NCBI GenBank assembly: GCA_022508245.1
Contig: JAFLVO010000005.1
Span: 1 to 64,000, forward strand
Source of the DNA: Clostridiales bacterium
GTDB taxonomy: Bacteria; Bacillota; Clostridia; Christensenellales; Borkfalkiaceae
Direction of reading: 5' to 3'
Length of the DNA: 64,000 bases
A model generated the notes under the pieces. That model saw only the letters and a program-made list of their open reading frames with translations. It did not search any database and was not told the origin of the DNA. The translations under genes were made by a program, and so were the position numbers. This document shows positions 25,800-34,527 of this stretch, in pieces (positions within the stretch are counted from its first letter, which is position 1; each line of letters begins with the position of its first letter).

Positions 25800-27302
25800 A
25801 TGCAAAACAATTTAGAACGCGGTGCGGGCATACTCTGCCATGTCTCATCGCTACCCAACAAATACGGCATAGGTACGCTCGGTAAAGAGGCGTACGAATT
25901 TGCCGACTTCCTAAAGAGCGCGCACGTAAAGTACTGGCAGGTTCTGCCCCTTGCGCATACGGGCTTTGGCGACAGTCCGTATTCGTCGGTTGCGTGCAAC
26001 TCGGGGAATCCCTTATTTATCGATTTGGAGTCACTTCGCGACGAGGGACTTCTCGACGACGAGGAGTTAAAGGCATGCGAGCTACCCGAGGGCGACGTCG
26101 ATTACGAGACGGTTATTAAATTAAAATACCCCGCTTTAAGAATTGCCTACGCGCGGTTTAATATCCGTGACAGCGAGTTTGTTAAATTCGTCGAAAGCGG
26201 AGAATTTGAGGACTATGCAATGTTTATGTCCCTCAAATCGCGCTACGAGGGCTCTTTCGATACCTTTCCCGACCCCTATAAATATCTTGAAAACCTTGCC
26301 TTAAAGGAGTTTAAGAGAAACGAATACAGAAGCGAATACTGTTTTTGGCTGTTTCTTCAATTTGTATTCAAAAAGCAGTGGCTCAAATTGAAAAAATACG
26401 TCAATTCGCTCGGAATAAAGCTGATAGGGGATATCCCTTTGTACGTTGCGTACGACAGTGCCGACGTGTGGGCAAGACCCGAGCTTTTCCGGCTTGACGA
26501 GGACTTAAATCCTACAAAGGTAGCGGGTGTTCCCCCCGATTACTTTTCAAAGACGGGTCAGCTGTGGGGCAACCCCCTCTATAATTGGGATGTAATGAAG
26601 GCGACTGACTACGAGTGGTGGACAAGCAGGATGACGCACTGCAAGACCATGTTCGACGTTGTAAGAATAGACCATTTCAGGGGCTTTGATAGATATTGGG
26701 CTATCCCAGCAGGCAGTCAAACGGCGGAGACAGGTGCCTGGGAAGACGGACCTAAGGCAATATTTTTCCAAAGAATTTTAAATAAAATAGGCAATTTTCC
26801 CATAATTGCAGAGGATTTGGGAATTATAGACTCGGGCGTAGTGCAATTGCTTGAACAAACGGGCTTCCCGGGGATGAAGGTTTTATTGTTCGCCTTCGAC
26901 GGCAGCGAGGACAACCCTTATCTTCCCAAAAACATATCTCAAAATTCGGTCGCGTACACGGGCACGCACGACAACGCAACGGCGCTTGGATTTTTAAAGG
27001 ATATGTCGGACGAGCAGTTCAAGGTATTCAAAAATCGATTGCGCGATGTAATGACCGATAAAAAAATAATAATTCCCTTCTCAACTAGGGAGGAGGCGGC
27101 GCGCGCTCTATGTATGGTAACGCTTGCATGCCCTTCAGACTTAGCCATTTTGCCAATACAGGACTTATTGGGCCTGGATAACAGTGCAAGGATGAACTAT
27201 CCTTCGGTTGCAGAGGGCAATTGGAAGTTCCGCCTCGACAAAATCCCGTCAAGATACTTTGCCTCGATAATGCGCAAATCCGTAAAAGAATACAAAAGAT
27301 AA
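25800..27302 (+). CDS. malQ: 4-alpha-glucanotransferase (amylomaltase)
   Basis: GH77 enzyme that transfers maltooligosaccharide units in glycogen/maltodextrin metabolism. It has the N-terminus GAGILCHVSSLPNKYGIGTLG, the catalytic nucleophile region VVRIDHFRGF, the acid/base region IIAEDLGIID, and YTGTHDNATALGF. At 500 residues it is full length. It lies 29 bases after dapL and before a strong terminator. No other glycogen genes are nearby. Confidence 0.95.
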   Translation: MQNNLERGAGILCHVSSLPNKYGIGTLGKEAYEFADFLKSAHVKYWQVLPLAHTGFGDSPYSSVACNSGNPLFIDLESLRDEGLLDDEELKACELPEGDVDYETVIKLKYPALRIAYARFNIRDSEFVKFVESGEFEDYAMFMSLKSRYEGSFDTFPDPYKYLENLALKEFKRNEYRSEYCFWLFLQFVFKKQWLKLKKYVNSLGIKLIGDIPLYVAYDSADVWARPELFRLDEDLNPTKVAGVPPDYFSKTGQLWGNPLYNWDVMKATDYEWWTSRMTHCKTMFDVVRIDHFRGFDRYWAIPAGSQTAETGAWEDGPKAIFFQRILNKIGNFPIIAEDLGIIDSGVVQLLEQTGFPGMKVLLFAFDGSEDNPYLPKNISQNSVAYTGTHDNATALGFLKDMSDEQFKVFKNRLRDVMTDKKIIIPFSTREEAARALCMVTLACPSDLAILPIQDLLGLDNSARMNYPSVAEGNWKFRLDKIPSRYFASIMRKSVKEYKR

Positions 27303-27321
27303 ATATAGAGGTACAAAAGAT

Positions 27322-27360
27322 AAAACGCGCCTCCCGCATTGTTTGCGGGAGGCGCGTTTT
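27322..27360. terminator. Strong, probably bidirectional terminator between malQ and spoIIE
   Basis: AAAACGCGCCTCCCGCA and TGCGGGAGGCGCGTTTT form a 17-bp perfect stem with a 5-base loop. T-rich sequence follows on both strands, so it can serve malQ (+) and spoIIE (-). Confidence 0.92.
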
Positions 27361-27363
27361 ATC

Positions 27364-27495
27364 TGCTTAGCTTATAAGCGGCGCATCTCTTTGTTGCGCT
27401 TGCGTTTTTCCTCGGTTATTTACGCACAGTAAACTCCCGTCGGAAAAGCCGCGCGCTCCGCGACCTGCTTGCTTCTAAACCAAGCAGGGTTGGTT
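27364..27495 (-). repeat. Family 2 dispersed repeat, copy 2
   Basis: Second copy of the repeat at 9485-9615, with long identical blocks such as CTTATAAGCGGCGCATCTC and ACCTGCTTGCTTCTAAA. The central stem is TTTTTCC/GGAAAA here against TTTTTGC/GCAAAA in copy 1. A terminal hairpin CCTGCTTG..CAAGCAGG is complete in this copy. On the minus strand the frame reads TEEKRKRNKEMRRL then stop, with an upstream stop in place of the ATG of copy 1. Confidence 0.75.
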
Positions 27496-27517
27496 TAAAA
27501 ACACTGAGGTAAATATT

Positions 27518-29776
27518 TTAATTATCAAACAGTCTTGTGCAGACCACGGTCATATCGTCGGTGGCGGTGTGGTTTGTTCTTTCCATCGCGGCGGCAAGAA
27601 TTTTATCGGCTAAACTTTGCGGGTTCAAGGGGTTCAATTCCTGCAAAAATTCGTACAAATCGGAGGCGGATGGGAACGCGGAGGTTATACCGTCGCTCAT
27701 AAATACAATAATATCCCCGCTTTTGACCTTTTCTGTGCAGACGGTAGGGTGCAGATTTTCCAAAATTCCCAAGGGTAGGGAGGCGCTTTCGATTACCTTA
27801 ATTTCGCCCTCGCGGACAATCACTCCCGCAGGCGAGCCTATTTTAACGAAGTCGGCTCTGCCCGTATTCAAATCAACGCCTACGATATCAATGCAGGTAA
27901 ACCTCTCGTCGCGGTTAAAAGAGAGTAGCTTGTTTATTGTTTTAAGCACCGTGTCGCGGGGAATTTCAGCACGGTAGAAGGCTTCTATAAGCGAAATTGC
28001 CGACTCGGATACCTTTCGCGCGTACTCGCCGCTGCCCATACCGTCGGAAAGCGCCATTAAAAATGTGTGGTCGTTTATGCGGATTACCGAATGTGTGTCG
28101 CCCGAGACCTTTTCGCCGCCCTTTATTGCATACGCCACTCCGAAAGCAGCGTCCATCTTGGGCGGAGCGCCCAGAATAAGACAGCATTTTTCCCCGCCGT
28201 AGAGTATTTTATCCTTTAAAACAAACCTTTTCTGCAGTGTCTTGGAAACTATCCCGCACAGCTTATCGATATCCGTCTTTCCCGTAACCACGCAAAGAAT
28301 TTCATTTGCGTCAAAGCCTACACAAATTTCGGGGCAGGCAATCCCGCCAGAAGCAAGCGCCTTTTGAACACTTTCGGCAACCCCTGCAAATACCTTCGTG
28401 CGGTTAAGCTCAACGGCACAGCTCTTCATAACCTCGGCAACGCCGTGCGCCTGCTCGGCAAGCAGCTTTCTGCCCGAACGTGCGTTCTCCGTCTCGGTCA
28501 TAAGTCGGCGGTATTCTATTAAAACGGCGTTCAGACAATTTAAAATTTCGTTGGGACGGTAGCAGTTCAATGTCATTTCTGAGGGCAAATCTATAAGGGT
28601 AACTCTGCCTTTCATACACCCCGCGTCAATCAGCTTTTTAAAGCCTGTATACACGCTCGAAAGCTCGCAACGCTTGCGCCTTTCACAATTTACACAGCAC
28701 TTTTCCTTTATCTCCTGCAAAATTCTTATTCTTGCCGTGCCGTCGCTCACTTCCTCGTCGAGGGCTAAAAAAGCGCACTCGATTTCGCGGAAAACCTCGG
28801 AAATTCTGTATAATTGCTCGCTTGTGTTGCGCTGTGAGCGGGCTACCGCCGTGTCGGTTAAAACGTCCTTTACAAGCAGCCGCATTTTGATATTATCGTA
28901 AGTTTTTGGCTTTTGCAGAGAGGGCAAAAAACAGGCTGCAAATAATAAAACCGCATACAGCGCAATGAGGGGCACGGCACAGGCAAAACAGCCCTTAAAA
29001 TACATATAAAGTGCAAAAAACACTCCGCACACTCCGCCCGCGGCAAATCTTCCCGCCCCGGAAAAGAGAAGCGCGGCAACGCAAATAATCAAATACGCCG
29101 TAAGATACGCAGGGTTCAAGTTTACCGCAGAGGGGGGGATAGCAAGGGTTAAAGCTACTATCAGGGCGGCAGGCGAGCGGCATACTCTTACGGCGATTAC
29201 CGTTATAAACGCGCTGAAAATAAAATAAAACGCCTCGCCCGAAAGAGAGTAAAGCCCCGCACCGCACACCGCGTACACGAGACAAAGGCAGACAAGCTCG
29301 TCCTCCTTAAGCCGACACCGCCAAACTCTGTACATAAGAGCGTACACGCTTTTAAAGCAAAAAAAAGTAAACGCAAGCGTGACAACCGAGGCAATCGCCC
29401 GTACGAGATAGGGGTTTAACGCCAAATCGTTGATATTAAAATAGTCCGAAAAAACCGTATATGGCGCAAGCGCAACAATGAGGTAAAACAGAGCTTCGAA
29501 CTTGATTTTTCTACCCGAACGGCGGTACAAAAAGACAACGAGCGATAAAAACAGGGCTTGAAAAACCGCAATACCCGAAAACACGAAATTCAGATTTATA
29601 ACAGAGGAAAGCACGAAGAGTACAGGTGTTGCGATAATATTCGTCCCGCAAACGAGCATGGCAAAAAATATGCCGAAGGCAAGGGGAACTCCTTTGACGG
29701 CGTAGTTTGCAAACAGCATACAAAGCGCGCAGCCGACATAAAATAAAAGGCTCTTTAAATTTATTCTCAAAGGCAT
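27518..29776 (-). CDS. spoIIE: Stage II sporulation protein E (membrane PP2C-type phosphatase)
   Basis: A 752-residue protein with about ten hydrophobic segments in the first 300 residues, a central regulatory region and a C-terminal PP2C/SpoIIE phosphatase domain (LSDGMGSGEYA, FTCIDIVGVDL, IVFMSDGI). SpoIIE sits at the sporulation septum and dephosphorylates SpoIIAA to activate sigma F. It is somewhat shorter than the B. subtilis protein (about 827). No ribosome binding site precedes the ATG, and a TATAAT on the minus strand (29788-29783) sits only seven bases upstream, so the true start or the promoter needs care. Confidence 0.9.
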   Translation of the reverse strand: MPLRINLKSLLFYVGCALCMLFANYAVKGVPLAFGIFFAMLVCGTNIIATPVLFVLSSVINLNFVFSGIAVFQALFLSLVVFLYRRSGRKIKFEALFYLIVALAPYTVFSDYFNINDLALNPYLVRAIASVVTLAFTFFCFKSVYALMYRVWRCRLKEDELVCLCLVYAVCGAGLYSLSGEAFYFIFSAFITVIAVRVCRSPAALIVALTLAIPPSAVNLNPAYLTAYLIICVAALLFSGAGRFAAGGVCGVFFALYMYFKGCFACAVPLIALYAVLLFAACFLPSLQKPKTYDNIKMRLLVKDVLTDTAVARSQRNTSEQLYRISEVFREIECAFLALDEEVSDGTARIRILQEIKEKCCVNCERRKRCELSSVYTGFKKLIDAGCMKGRVTLIDLPSEMTLNCYRPNEILNCLNAVLIEYRRLMTETENARSGRKLLAEQAHGVAEVMKSCAVELNRTKVFAGVAESVQKALASGGIACPEICVGFDANEILCVVTGKTDIDKLCGIVSKTLQKRFVLKDKILYGGEKCCLILGAPPKMDAAFGVAYAIKGGEKVSGDTHSVIRINDHTFLMALSDGMGSGEYARKVSESAISLIEAFYRAEIPRDTVLKTINKLLSFNRDERFTCIDIVGVDLNTGRADFVKIGSPAGVIVREGEIKVIESASLPLGILENLHPTVCTEKVKSGDIIVFMSDGITSAFPSASDLYEFLQELNPLNPQSLADKILAAAMERTNHTATDDMTVVCTRLFDN

Positions 29777-29885
29777 ACCGCAATTATATAGTAAGGAATA
29801 ATACTAAATTTGTCTTTGTGTGCAGTAATTTGTGAAAATATATACTATTTCCAAAAAATACACTCTGATAAACGCGGTTTATTTA

Positions 29886-29914
29886 TTGCATAAAATGATA
29901 AATTGTGATATAAT
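29886..29914 (+). promoter_or_regulatory. Sigma-A promoter of the DUF1538-PII operon
   Basis: TTGCAT, a 17-base spacer, TATAAT, 57 bases upstream of the DUF1538 start codon. Confidence 0.78.
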
Positions 29915-29970
29915 ATTCAACAATCCGTGTATTTTCGGACATCACAAAAAATTTTTTTTGGCGGATAGCT

Positions 29971-31503
29971 ATGTTCAAAGCCCTGTTTTTAAAACTTAAA
30001 GAATCTTTGATATCCGTTTTGCCGGTGGCGGCAATAGTTCTCATTTTATCATTTACACCCCTTCTGGAGCTGACCACGACCGAGACGGTTGCCTTTTCGG
30101 TATGCGCGGTATTTCTTATTTTGGGTATAGGTCTTTTCAACCTCGGCGCGGACCTTGCCATGACTCCTATGGGCGAACACGTCGGCTCGGGTCTTACCAA
30201 GTCAAAAAAGATTTTGGTTTTAATTTCGGTATGCTTTGTAATGGGCGTACTCATAACCGTTGCCGAGCCCGACCTCTCGGTGCTTGCAGGGCAGGTTAAA
30301 GCGGTTATGAACGATATGGTGCTCATTATATCGGTGGGCGTAGGCGTGGGTCTTTTCCTCGTGCTTGCAATACTCAAGATAATTTTCAAAAAGAGCCTTT
30401 CGCTCCTTTTGATGTTCTTCTATATGATGCTCTTTGCGTTCGGCGCACTGCTTATTCAGAGCGGGAACGGGCATTTTCTTGCCCTTTCGTTCGACTCGGG
30501 CGGCGTTACTACCGGTCCCATAACCGTTCCCTTTATAATGGCGCTCGGCGTGGGTATCGCAACGACTATCGGCGGCAGAGACGCAAACGAAAACAGCTTC
30601 GGTCTTATCGCACTTTGCTCGGTAGGCCCCATGATTGCCGTTATGATTTTGTCCTTGACTGCGGGCAGCGGAGAAATGAGCGGTCTCGGCGAATACGAAA
30701 CGGTTCAGGGCTGCCTCGACAACTTCGGACACGTGCTTTTAACCCAGTTTAAAAACGTGGGATTGGCTTTGGGACTTGTGGTTGCATTTTTCTTTATACT
30801 GCAATTTGTTGCATTAAAGCTTCCCAAGCGCAAAATTATTCAGATTATCATAGGAATTGCATACACCTTCTTCGGTTTGGTAATATTCCTCGTGGCAGTT
30901 GAAGTTGGCTTTATGCCCATAGGCTTTAAAATTGGACAGCAGATTGCCGATTTCAACCCCGCGGTTTTAACGGTATTTGCCTTTATTCTCGGTATGGTGG
31001 TAGTCCTTGCAGAGCCTGCCGTACACGTTCTGAACAAGCAGGTAGAGGAAGTCACGGGCGGCGGCGTCAAAAAGATTGAAATGCTCGTCGCGCTCTCGCT
31101 TGCGGTCGGCGTATCGATAGGACTTTCCGTAATAAGGATGATTTTCGGGTTCTCGTTACTCTATTACCTCATTCCGGGCTATTTAATATCTTTGGGACTT
31201 GCGTTCTTCGTGCCCAAAATATACACGGCAATTGCGTTTGACTCGGGCGGCGTAGCAAGCGGACCCTTAACGTCGAGCTTTATTCTGCCATTAGTTGTCG
31301 GCGCGTGCATTGCCTTAAACAGCGGGTCGACGGCAAATATTTTAACCGACGCTTTCGGCGTTGTTGCAATGGTTGCAATGACTCCCCTTATAACTATTCA
31401 AGCCCTCGGCTTTAAGGCCGTAATGTCGAAGAAGGTGCGCAACAGAATTATTATGAGACGCATACTCTCTGCCGACGACGAGCAGATTATCTATTTTAAT
31501 TGA
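29971..31503 (+). CDS. DUF1538 membrane protein, putative PII-controlled transporter
   Basis: A 510-residue polytopic membrane protein with about 12 hydrophobic segments. It is an internal duplication: FDSGGVTTGPITVPFIMALG in the first half matches FDSGGVASGPLTSSFILPL in the second, and ITVAEPDLSVLAGQV matches VVLAEPAVHVLNKQV. The twin FDSGGV loops are strongly transporter- or channel-like. The family (DUF1538) has no established substrate that I know of. Two PII-like genes follow at once, which argues for gating by a small-molecule-sensing PII protein, as AmtB is gated by GlnK (inference). Confidence 0.82.
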   Translation: MFKALFLKLKESLISVLPVAAIVLILSFTPLLELTTTETVAFSVCAVFLILGIGLFNLGADLAMTPMGEHVGSGLTKSKKILVLISVCFVMGVLITVAEPDLSVLAGQVKAVMNDMVLIISVGVGVGLFLVLAILKIIFKKSLSLLLMFFYMMLFAFGALLIQSGNGHFLALSFDSGGVTTGPITVPFIMALGVGIATTIGGRDANENSFGLIALCSVGPMIAVMILSLTAGSGEMSGLGEYETVQGCLDNFGHVLLTQFKNVGLALGLVVAFFFILQFVALKLPKRKIIQIIIGIAYTFFGLVIFLVAVEVGFMPIGFKIGQQIADFNPAVLTVFAFILGMVVVLAEPAVHVLNKQVEEVTGGGVKKIEMLVALSLAVGVSIGLSVIRMIFGFSLLYYLIPGYLISLGLAFFVPKIYTAIAFDSGGVASGPLTSSFILPLVVGACIALNSGSTANILTDAFGVVAMVAMTPLITIQALGFKAVMSKKVRNRIIMRRILSADDEQIIYFN

Positions 31504-31511
31504 GGTGGAAT

Positions 31512-31934
31512 ATGCCTGAAAAACGTACTAAAAGAGTTGCACCTAAAAGGACTGCACCTAATACGAAAGAAGCAAATTCAAACACAGTCACATCTAACCG
31601 CCTTAAGCTTTTGATTACGATAGTAAACAGAAATAAAGCGGAGTTCTACACCGACCTCATACAGTCTTACTCCGTGAACATGCAGATGGTTTTAATGGCA
31701 CAGGGCACAGCAAGCGCGAAAATGCTTGGGCTTTTGGGTCTTGCCGACAATCAAAAGGCGGTAATACTCAGCGTAATTCAAGAGAGCCAGACGCAAAAAG
31801 CGCTTTTAAAAATTGAAGAAAAGTTCAATACGATAAAAGACGGCAAGGGCGTTGCGTTCACAATTCCCTTAACCAGCGTGATAGGCGCGCTTATCTACGG
31901 ATTTTTGAGCGACAACATAATGATGGTTAAATGA
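31512..31934 (+). CDS. PII-like signalling protein (first of two)
   Basis: A 140-residue protein with a basic N-terminal extension of about 25 residues, then a PII-like ferredoxin fold: KLLITIVNRNKAEFYTDLI, a central loop, and IEEKFNTIKDGKGVAFTIPLTSVIG. The track start (TTG, 31500) overlaps the DUF1538 stop; GAGGTGG between them places the real start at the ATG at 31512. It lacks the canonical T-loop tyrosine region of GlnB, so its ligand and target are unknown. It is eight bases from the membrane protein gene. Confidence 0.75.
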   Translation: MPEKRTKRVAPKRTAPNTKEANSNTVTSNRLKLLITIVNRNKAEFYTDLIQSYSVNMQMVLMAQGTASAKMLGLLGLADNQKAVILSVIQESQTQKALLKIEEKFNTIKDGKGVAFTIPLTSVIGALIYGFLSDNIMMVK

Positions 31935-31953
31935 TGGTCAAGGAGAGCTGAAA

Positions 31954-32325
31954 ATGAGCGATATAAAATACGAATTAGTCTTATGTATAGTCAACACGGG
32001 ATTTTCCGACGTCGTAATGGATGCGGCAAGGGATGTTGGCGCGCGCGGCGGCACTATAATCCACGCAAGAGGCACTGCCAATAAAGTGGCGGAGCAGGTT
32101 TTCAATATCACAATTCAGCCCGATAAGGAAATCGTAATGATACTCGTTCCCGCAAATATAAAGGATGACGTCTTGCACGCAATTTATAAAATGGCGGGCT
32201 TAAAGAGTGAGGGACAGGGTATAGCTTTCTCGCTTGCGGTTGACGACGCGGTAGGGCTTTCGGGTAATAAGCCTATGCCCGTAGCTAATGAAAAAAAGGA
32301 AGAGAAGAAAGAAGATAACAAGTAA
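31954..32325 (+). CDS. PII-like signalling protein (second of two)
   Basis: A 123-residue protein that opens YELVLCIVNTGFSDVVMDAA and continues RGGTIIHARGTANK, a GlnB-like layout in which the T-loop region is shortened. KEIVMILVPANIKDDVLHAI corresponds to the second half of the PII fold. The C-terminus is a Lys/Glu tail (KKEEKKEDNK). It and its neighbour are not close copies, so they may form a hetero-oligomer or sense different ligands (inference). Confidence 0.78.
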   Translation: MSDIKYELVLCIVNTGFSDVVMDAARDVGARGGTIIHARGTANKVAEQVFNITIQPDKEIVMILVPANIKDDVLHAIYKMAGLKSEGQGIAFSLAVDDAVGLSGNKPMPVANEKKEEKKEDNK

Positions 32326-32344
32326 TATCTACCGAATAAAACTC

Positions 32345-32374
32345 AAAAAGGAGGCGACAGCCTCCTTTTTTAAC
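32345..32374. terminator. Bidirectional terminator between the PII operon and mnmG
   Basis: AAAAAGGAGGC gaca GCCTCCTTTTT with T-runs on both strands, serving the PII operon (+) and mnmG (-). Confidence 0.9.
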
Positions 32375-32413
32375 CGTTAAAATTTAAAATAATGCGAAAT
32401 TTCAAATATACGC

Positions 32414-34276
32414 TTACTTATTAGTTGCAAGCCAGACCATAAGAACTGTAATATCTGCGGGGTTTACGCCCGAAATTCTTGCCGCCTGCCCAAGCGTTAC
32501 GGGCTGAACGCGCTGCAATTTCTCCCGCGCCTCAAGTCTTAGACCCGAAATTTTTTGATAATCTATTTCCTTTGGCAGTTTTTTTTCTTCAAGCTTTTTC
32601 GCCCGCTCAATCTGCGCACGGCTTTTTTGAAGATAGCCCTCGTATTTTATGTCGCACTCGCAGGTTTTCAGCATATGCTTATTCTCGTCCTGCAAAATGC
32701 CGAAATGCGCGCGGATATCGTCCAATTTAGCGCCCCTTCTTATAAAATCGGCGTAGGTTGCGCCCTGATAGGAACCGCATATCCCATACTTTTCAAGAAA
32801 TTCTTTTGACTGATTTTGTTCAGCTCTGCCGTTTAAAATGCCTAAAATGCGCTCGTAAGAAGCCTTTCTGTCATTAAACGCCTGCTTTCGCTCATCGGAA
32901 AAGAGTGGAGTGTCCGCAATTTTAGGGGTCAGGCGGAAGTCCGCCGTATCCTGCCTCAAAGCAATTGCGTACTCCGCGCGGGAGGTCATCATTCTGTACG
33001 GCTCCTCGGTGCCCTTGGTAACGAGGTCGTCGATTAAAACGCCTATATATGCCTCGTCTCTGCCGAGTATAAAGGGGTCATTACCAAGAATTTTAAACGC
33101 GGCGTTAATGCCTGCAACAAGCCCCTGCGCCGCAGCCTCCTCATAGCCCGAAGTGCCGTTAATCTGTCCCGCCGTGTAAAGCCCTTCAATCTTCTTGAAT
33201 TCAAGGGTAGGTAGCACGTCAAGGGTATCTATACAGTCGTACTCAATCGCATAGGCGTAGCGCATAATGTGGCAGTTTTCAAGCCCTGCTATCGAGCGGT
33301 ACATCTCTTTTTGAATGTCGTGCGGCATAGAGGACGACATTCCCTGTACGTAAATTTCGTTTGTATCCGCGCCCTCGGGTTCAAGAAAAATCTGATGCCT
33401 GTCCTTGTCGGCAAAGCGCACAACCTTTGTTTCGATAGAGGGGCAGTAGCGCGGACCCGAGGACTTGATTTCACCGTTATACAGTGGCGAACGGTCTAAA
33501 TTAGATAAAATAATTCCGTGCGTTTGAGCGTTTGTGTAAGTTATATAGCATTCGCGCAAGTTTTCTCTCTCGCCCTTTGTTAGGAAGGAAAAAGAGGGGA
33601 CATCTCTCTCGCCTACCTGATTTATACAGCTTTCAAAGTCAATCGTGCGACCGTCAAGGCGAGCGGGAGTGCCCGTCTTGAACCTGCGTATATTAAAGCC
33701 CAAATCTATAAGATTTTCAGTGAGCTCGGTTGCGGGGGCAAATCCGCTCGGACCGCTCTTCTGACGGTGCTCGCCCGTCACGGTCTCGGCGTTCAGATAT
33801 ACGCCCGTCGCCAAAATTACGGCTTTCGCCTCGAAAATTCCGCCATAGGTTGTCTTAACTCCGCAGACCTTGTTGTCTTTTACTAAAATTTTGGCGGCTT
33901 CGCCCTGAATAATGCGCAAATTAGGCGTATTCTCAAGCGTGCGCTTCATCTCGCGGTGGTATGCGTTCTTGTCGCACTGGCAGCGCAGAGACTGAACGGC
34001 TTCGCCCTTGCCCTCGTTCAGAATTCGTATTTGTAGGCAGGTCTTATCTGCATTTACCGCCATTTCGCCGCCCAAAGCGTCAATTTCGCGGACAATCTGA
34101 CCCTTTGCCGTGCCGCCTATTGAGGGGTTGCACGCCATAAAAGCTATGCTGTCCAAATTCAGCGTCAGCATAGCCGTATTCAGTCCGAGCCGTGCCGAGG
34201 CGAGCGCAGCTTCACAGCCAGCGTGCCCCGCACCGACTACAACTATATCAAATTGTCCCTCTGTAAATTCAACCAT
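32414..34276 (-). CDS. mnmG: tRNA uridine 5-carboxymethylaminomethyl modification protein (MnmG/GidA)
   Basis: FAD-dependent partner of MnmE in forming the cmnm5U34 wobble modification. It has a Rossmann motif VVGAGHAGCEAALAS (GAGHAG at 15-20), the family signature GPRYCPSIETKVVRF, and a C-terminal helical domain. At 620 residues it is full length. It lies downstream of dnaA on the same strand, separated by repeat copy F. Usual companions such as mnmE and rsmG are not in the window. Confidence 0.96.
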   Translation of the reverse strand: MVEFTEGQFDIVVVGAGHAGCEAALASARLGLNTAMLTLNLDSIAFMACNPSIGGTAKGQIVREIDALGGEMAVNADKTCLQIRILNEGKGEAVQSLRCQCDKNAYHREMKRTLENTPNLRIIQGEAAKILVKDNKVCGVKTTYGGIFEAKAVILATGVYLNAETVTGEHRQKSGPSGFAPATELTENLIDLGFNIRRFKTGTPARLDGRTIDFESCINQVGERDVPSFSFLTKGERENLRECYITYTNAQTHGIILSNLDRSPLYNGEIKSSGPRYCPSIETKVVRFADKDRHQIFLEPEGADTNEIYVQGMSSSMPHDIQKEMYRSIAGLENCHIMRYAYAIEYDCIDTLDVLPTLEFKKIEGLYTAGQINGTSGYEEAAAQGLVAGINAAFKILGNDPFILGRDEAYIGVLIDDLVTKGTEEPYRMMTSRAEYAIALRQDTADFRLTPKIADTPLFSDERKQAFNDRKASYERILGILNGRAEQNQSKEFLEKYGICGSYQGATYADFIRRGAKLDDIRAHFGILQDENKHMLKTCECDIKYEGYLQKSRAQIERAKKLEEKKLPKEIDYQKISGLRLEAREKLQRVQPVTLGQAARISGVNPADITVLMVWLATNK

Positions 34277-34298
34277 ATTTTGTACTTATTTAAAATAA

Positions 34299-34484
34299 TT
34301 AACGGCGCGCCTAAAAATCATACTTTTTAGGCGCGCACTCAATTTGCGTATGCTTACGCCTCGGTGGAGGGGAATTGCCGAGATTTTGTTATCGTTTGCC
34401 CTTAAATATCTCGGCAAGGGGAACATAGTTCCCAAAACTCACGAAAAATTGAAAGCGCAGAATTGCTTTTAATTTTTGTGAACT
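34299..34484 (-). repeat. Family 1 dispersed structured element, copy F
   Basis: Full-length, about 186 nt, sub-lineage II, read on the minus strand in the same direction as dnaA and mnmG. Hairpin 1 has AATTCTGC in the loop and a stem AAAATTAAAAGC/GCTTTCAATTTT. Hairpin 2 is GGGAACtatGTTCCC. Hairpin 3 pairs TTGCCGAGAT with ATCTCGGCAA. The linker is TTCCCCTCC. Hairpin 4 is GCGTAagcaTACGC. Hairpin 5 pairs GCGCGCCTAAAAA with TTTTTAGGCGCGC around GTATGA, a loop variant. Confidence 0.9.
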
Positions 34485-34497
34485 GTTTATATTATTA

Positions 34498-34520
34498 TTG
34501 CCCGAAAAGAATTCGGGCAA
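34498..34520 (-). terminator. Stem-loop after dnaA
   Basis: TTGCCCGAA and TTCGGGCAA form a 9-bp perfect stem just beyond the dnaA stop codon. Only a TAATAAT stretch follows on the minus strand, so termination may depend on hairpin 1 of copy F about 40 bases further on. Confidence 0.6.
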
Positions 34521-34527
34521 GACCTAA

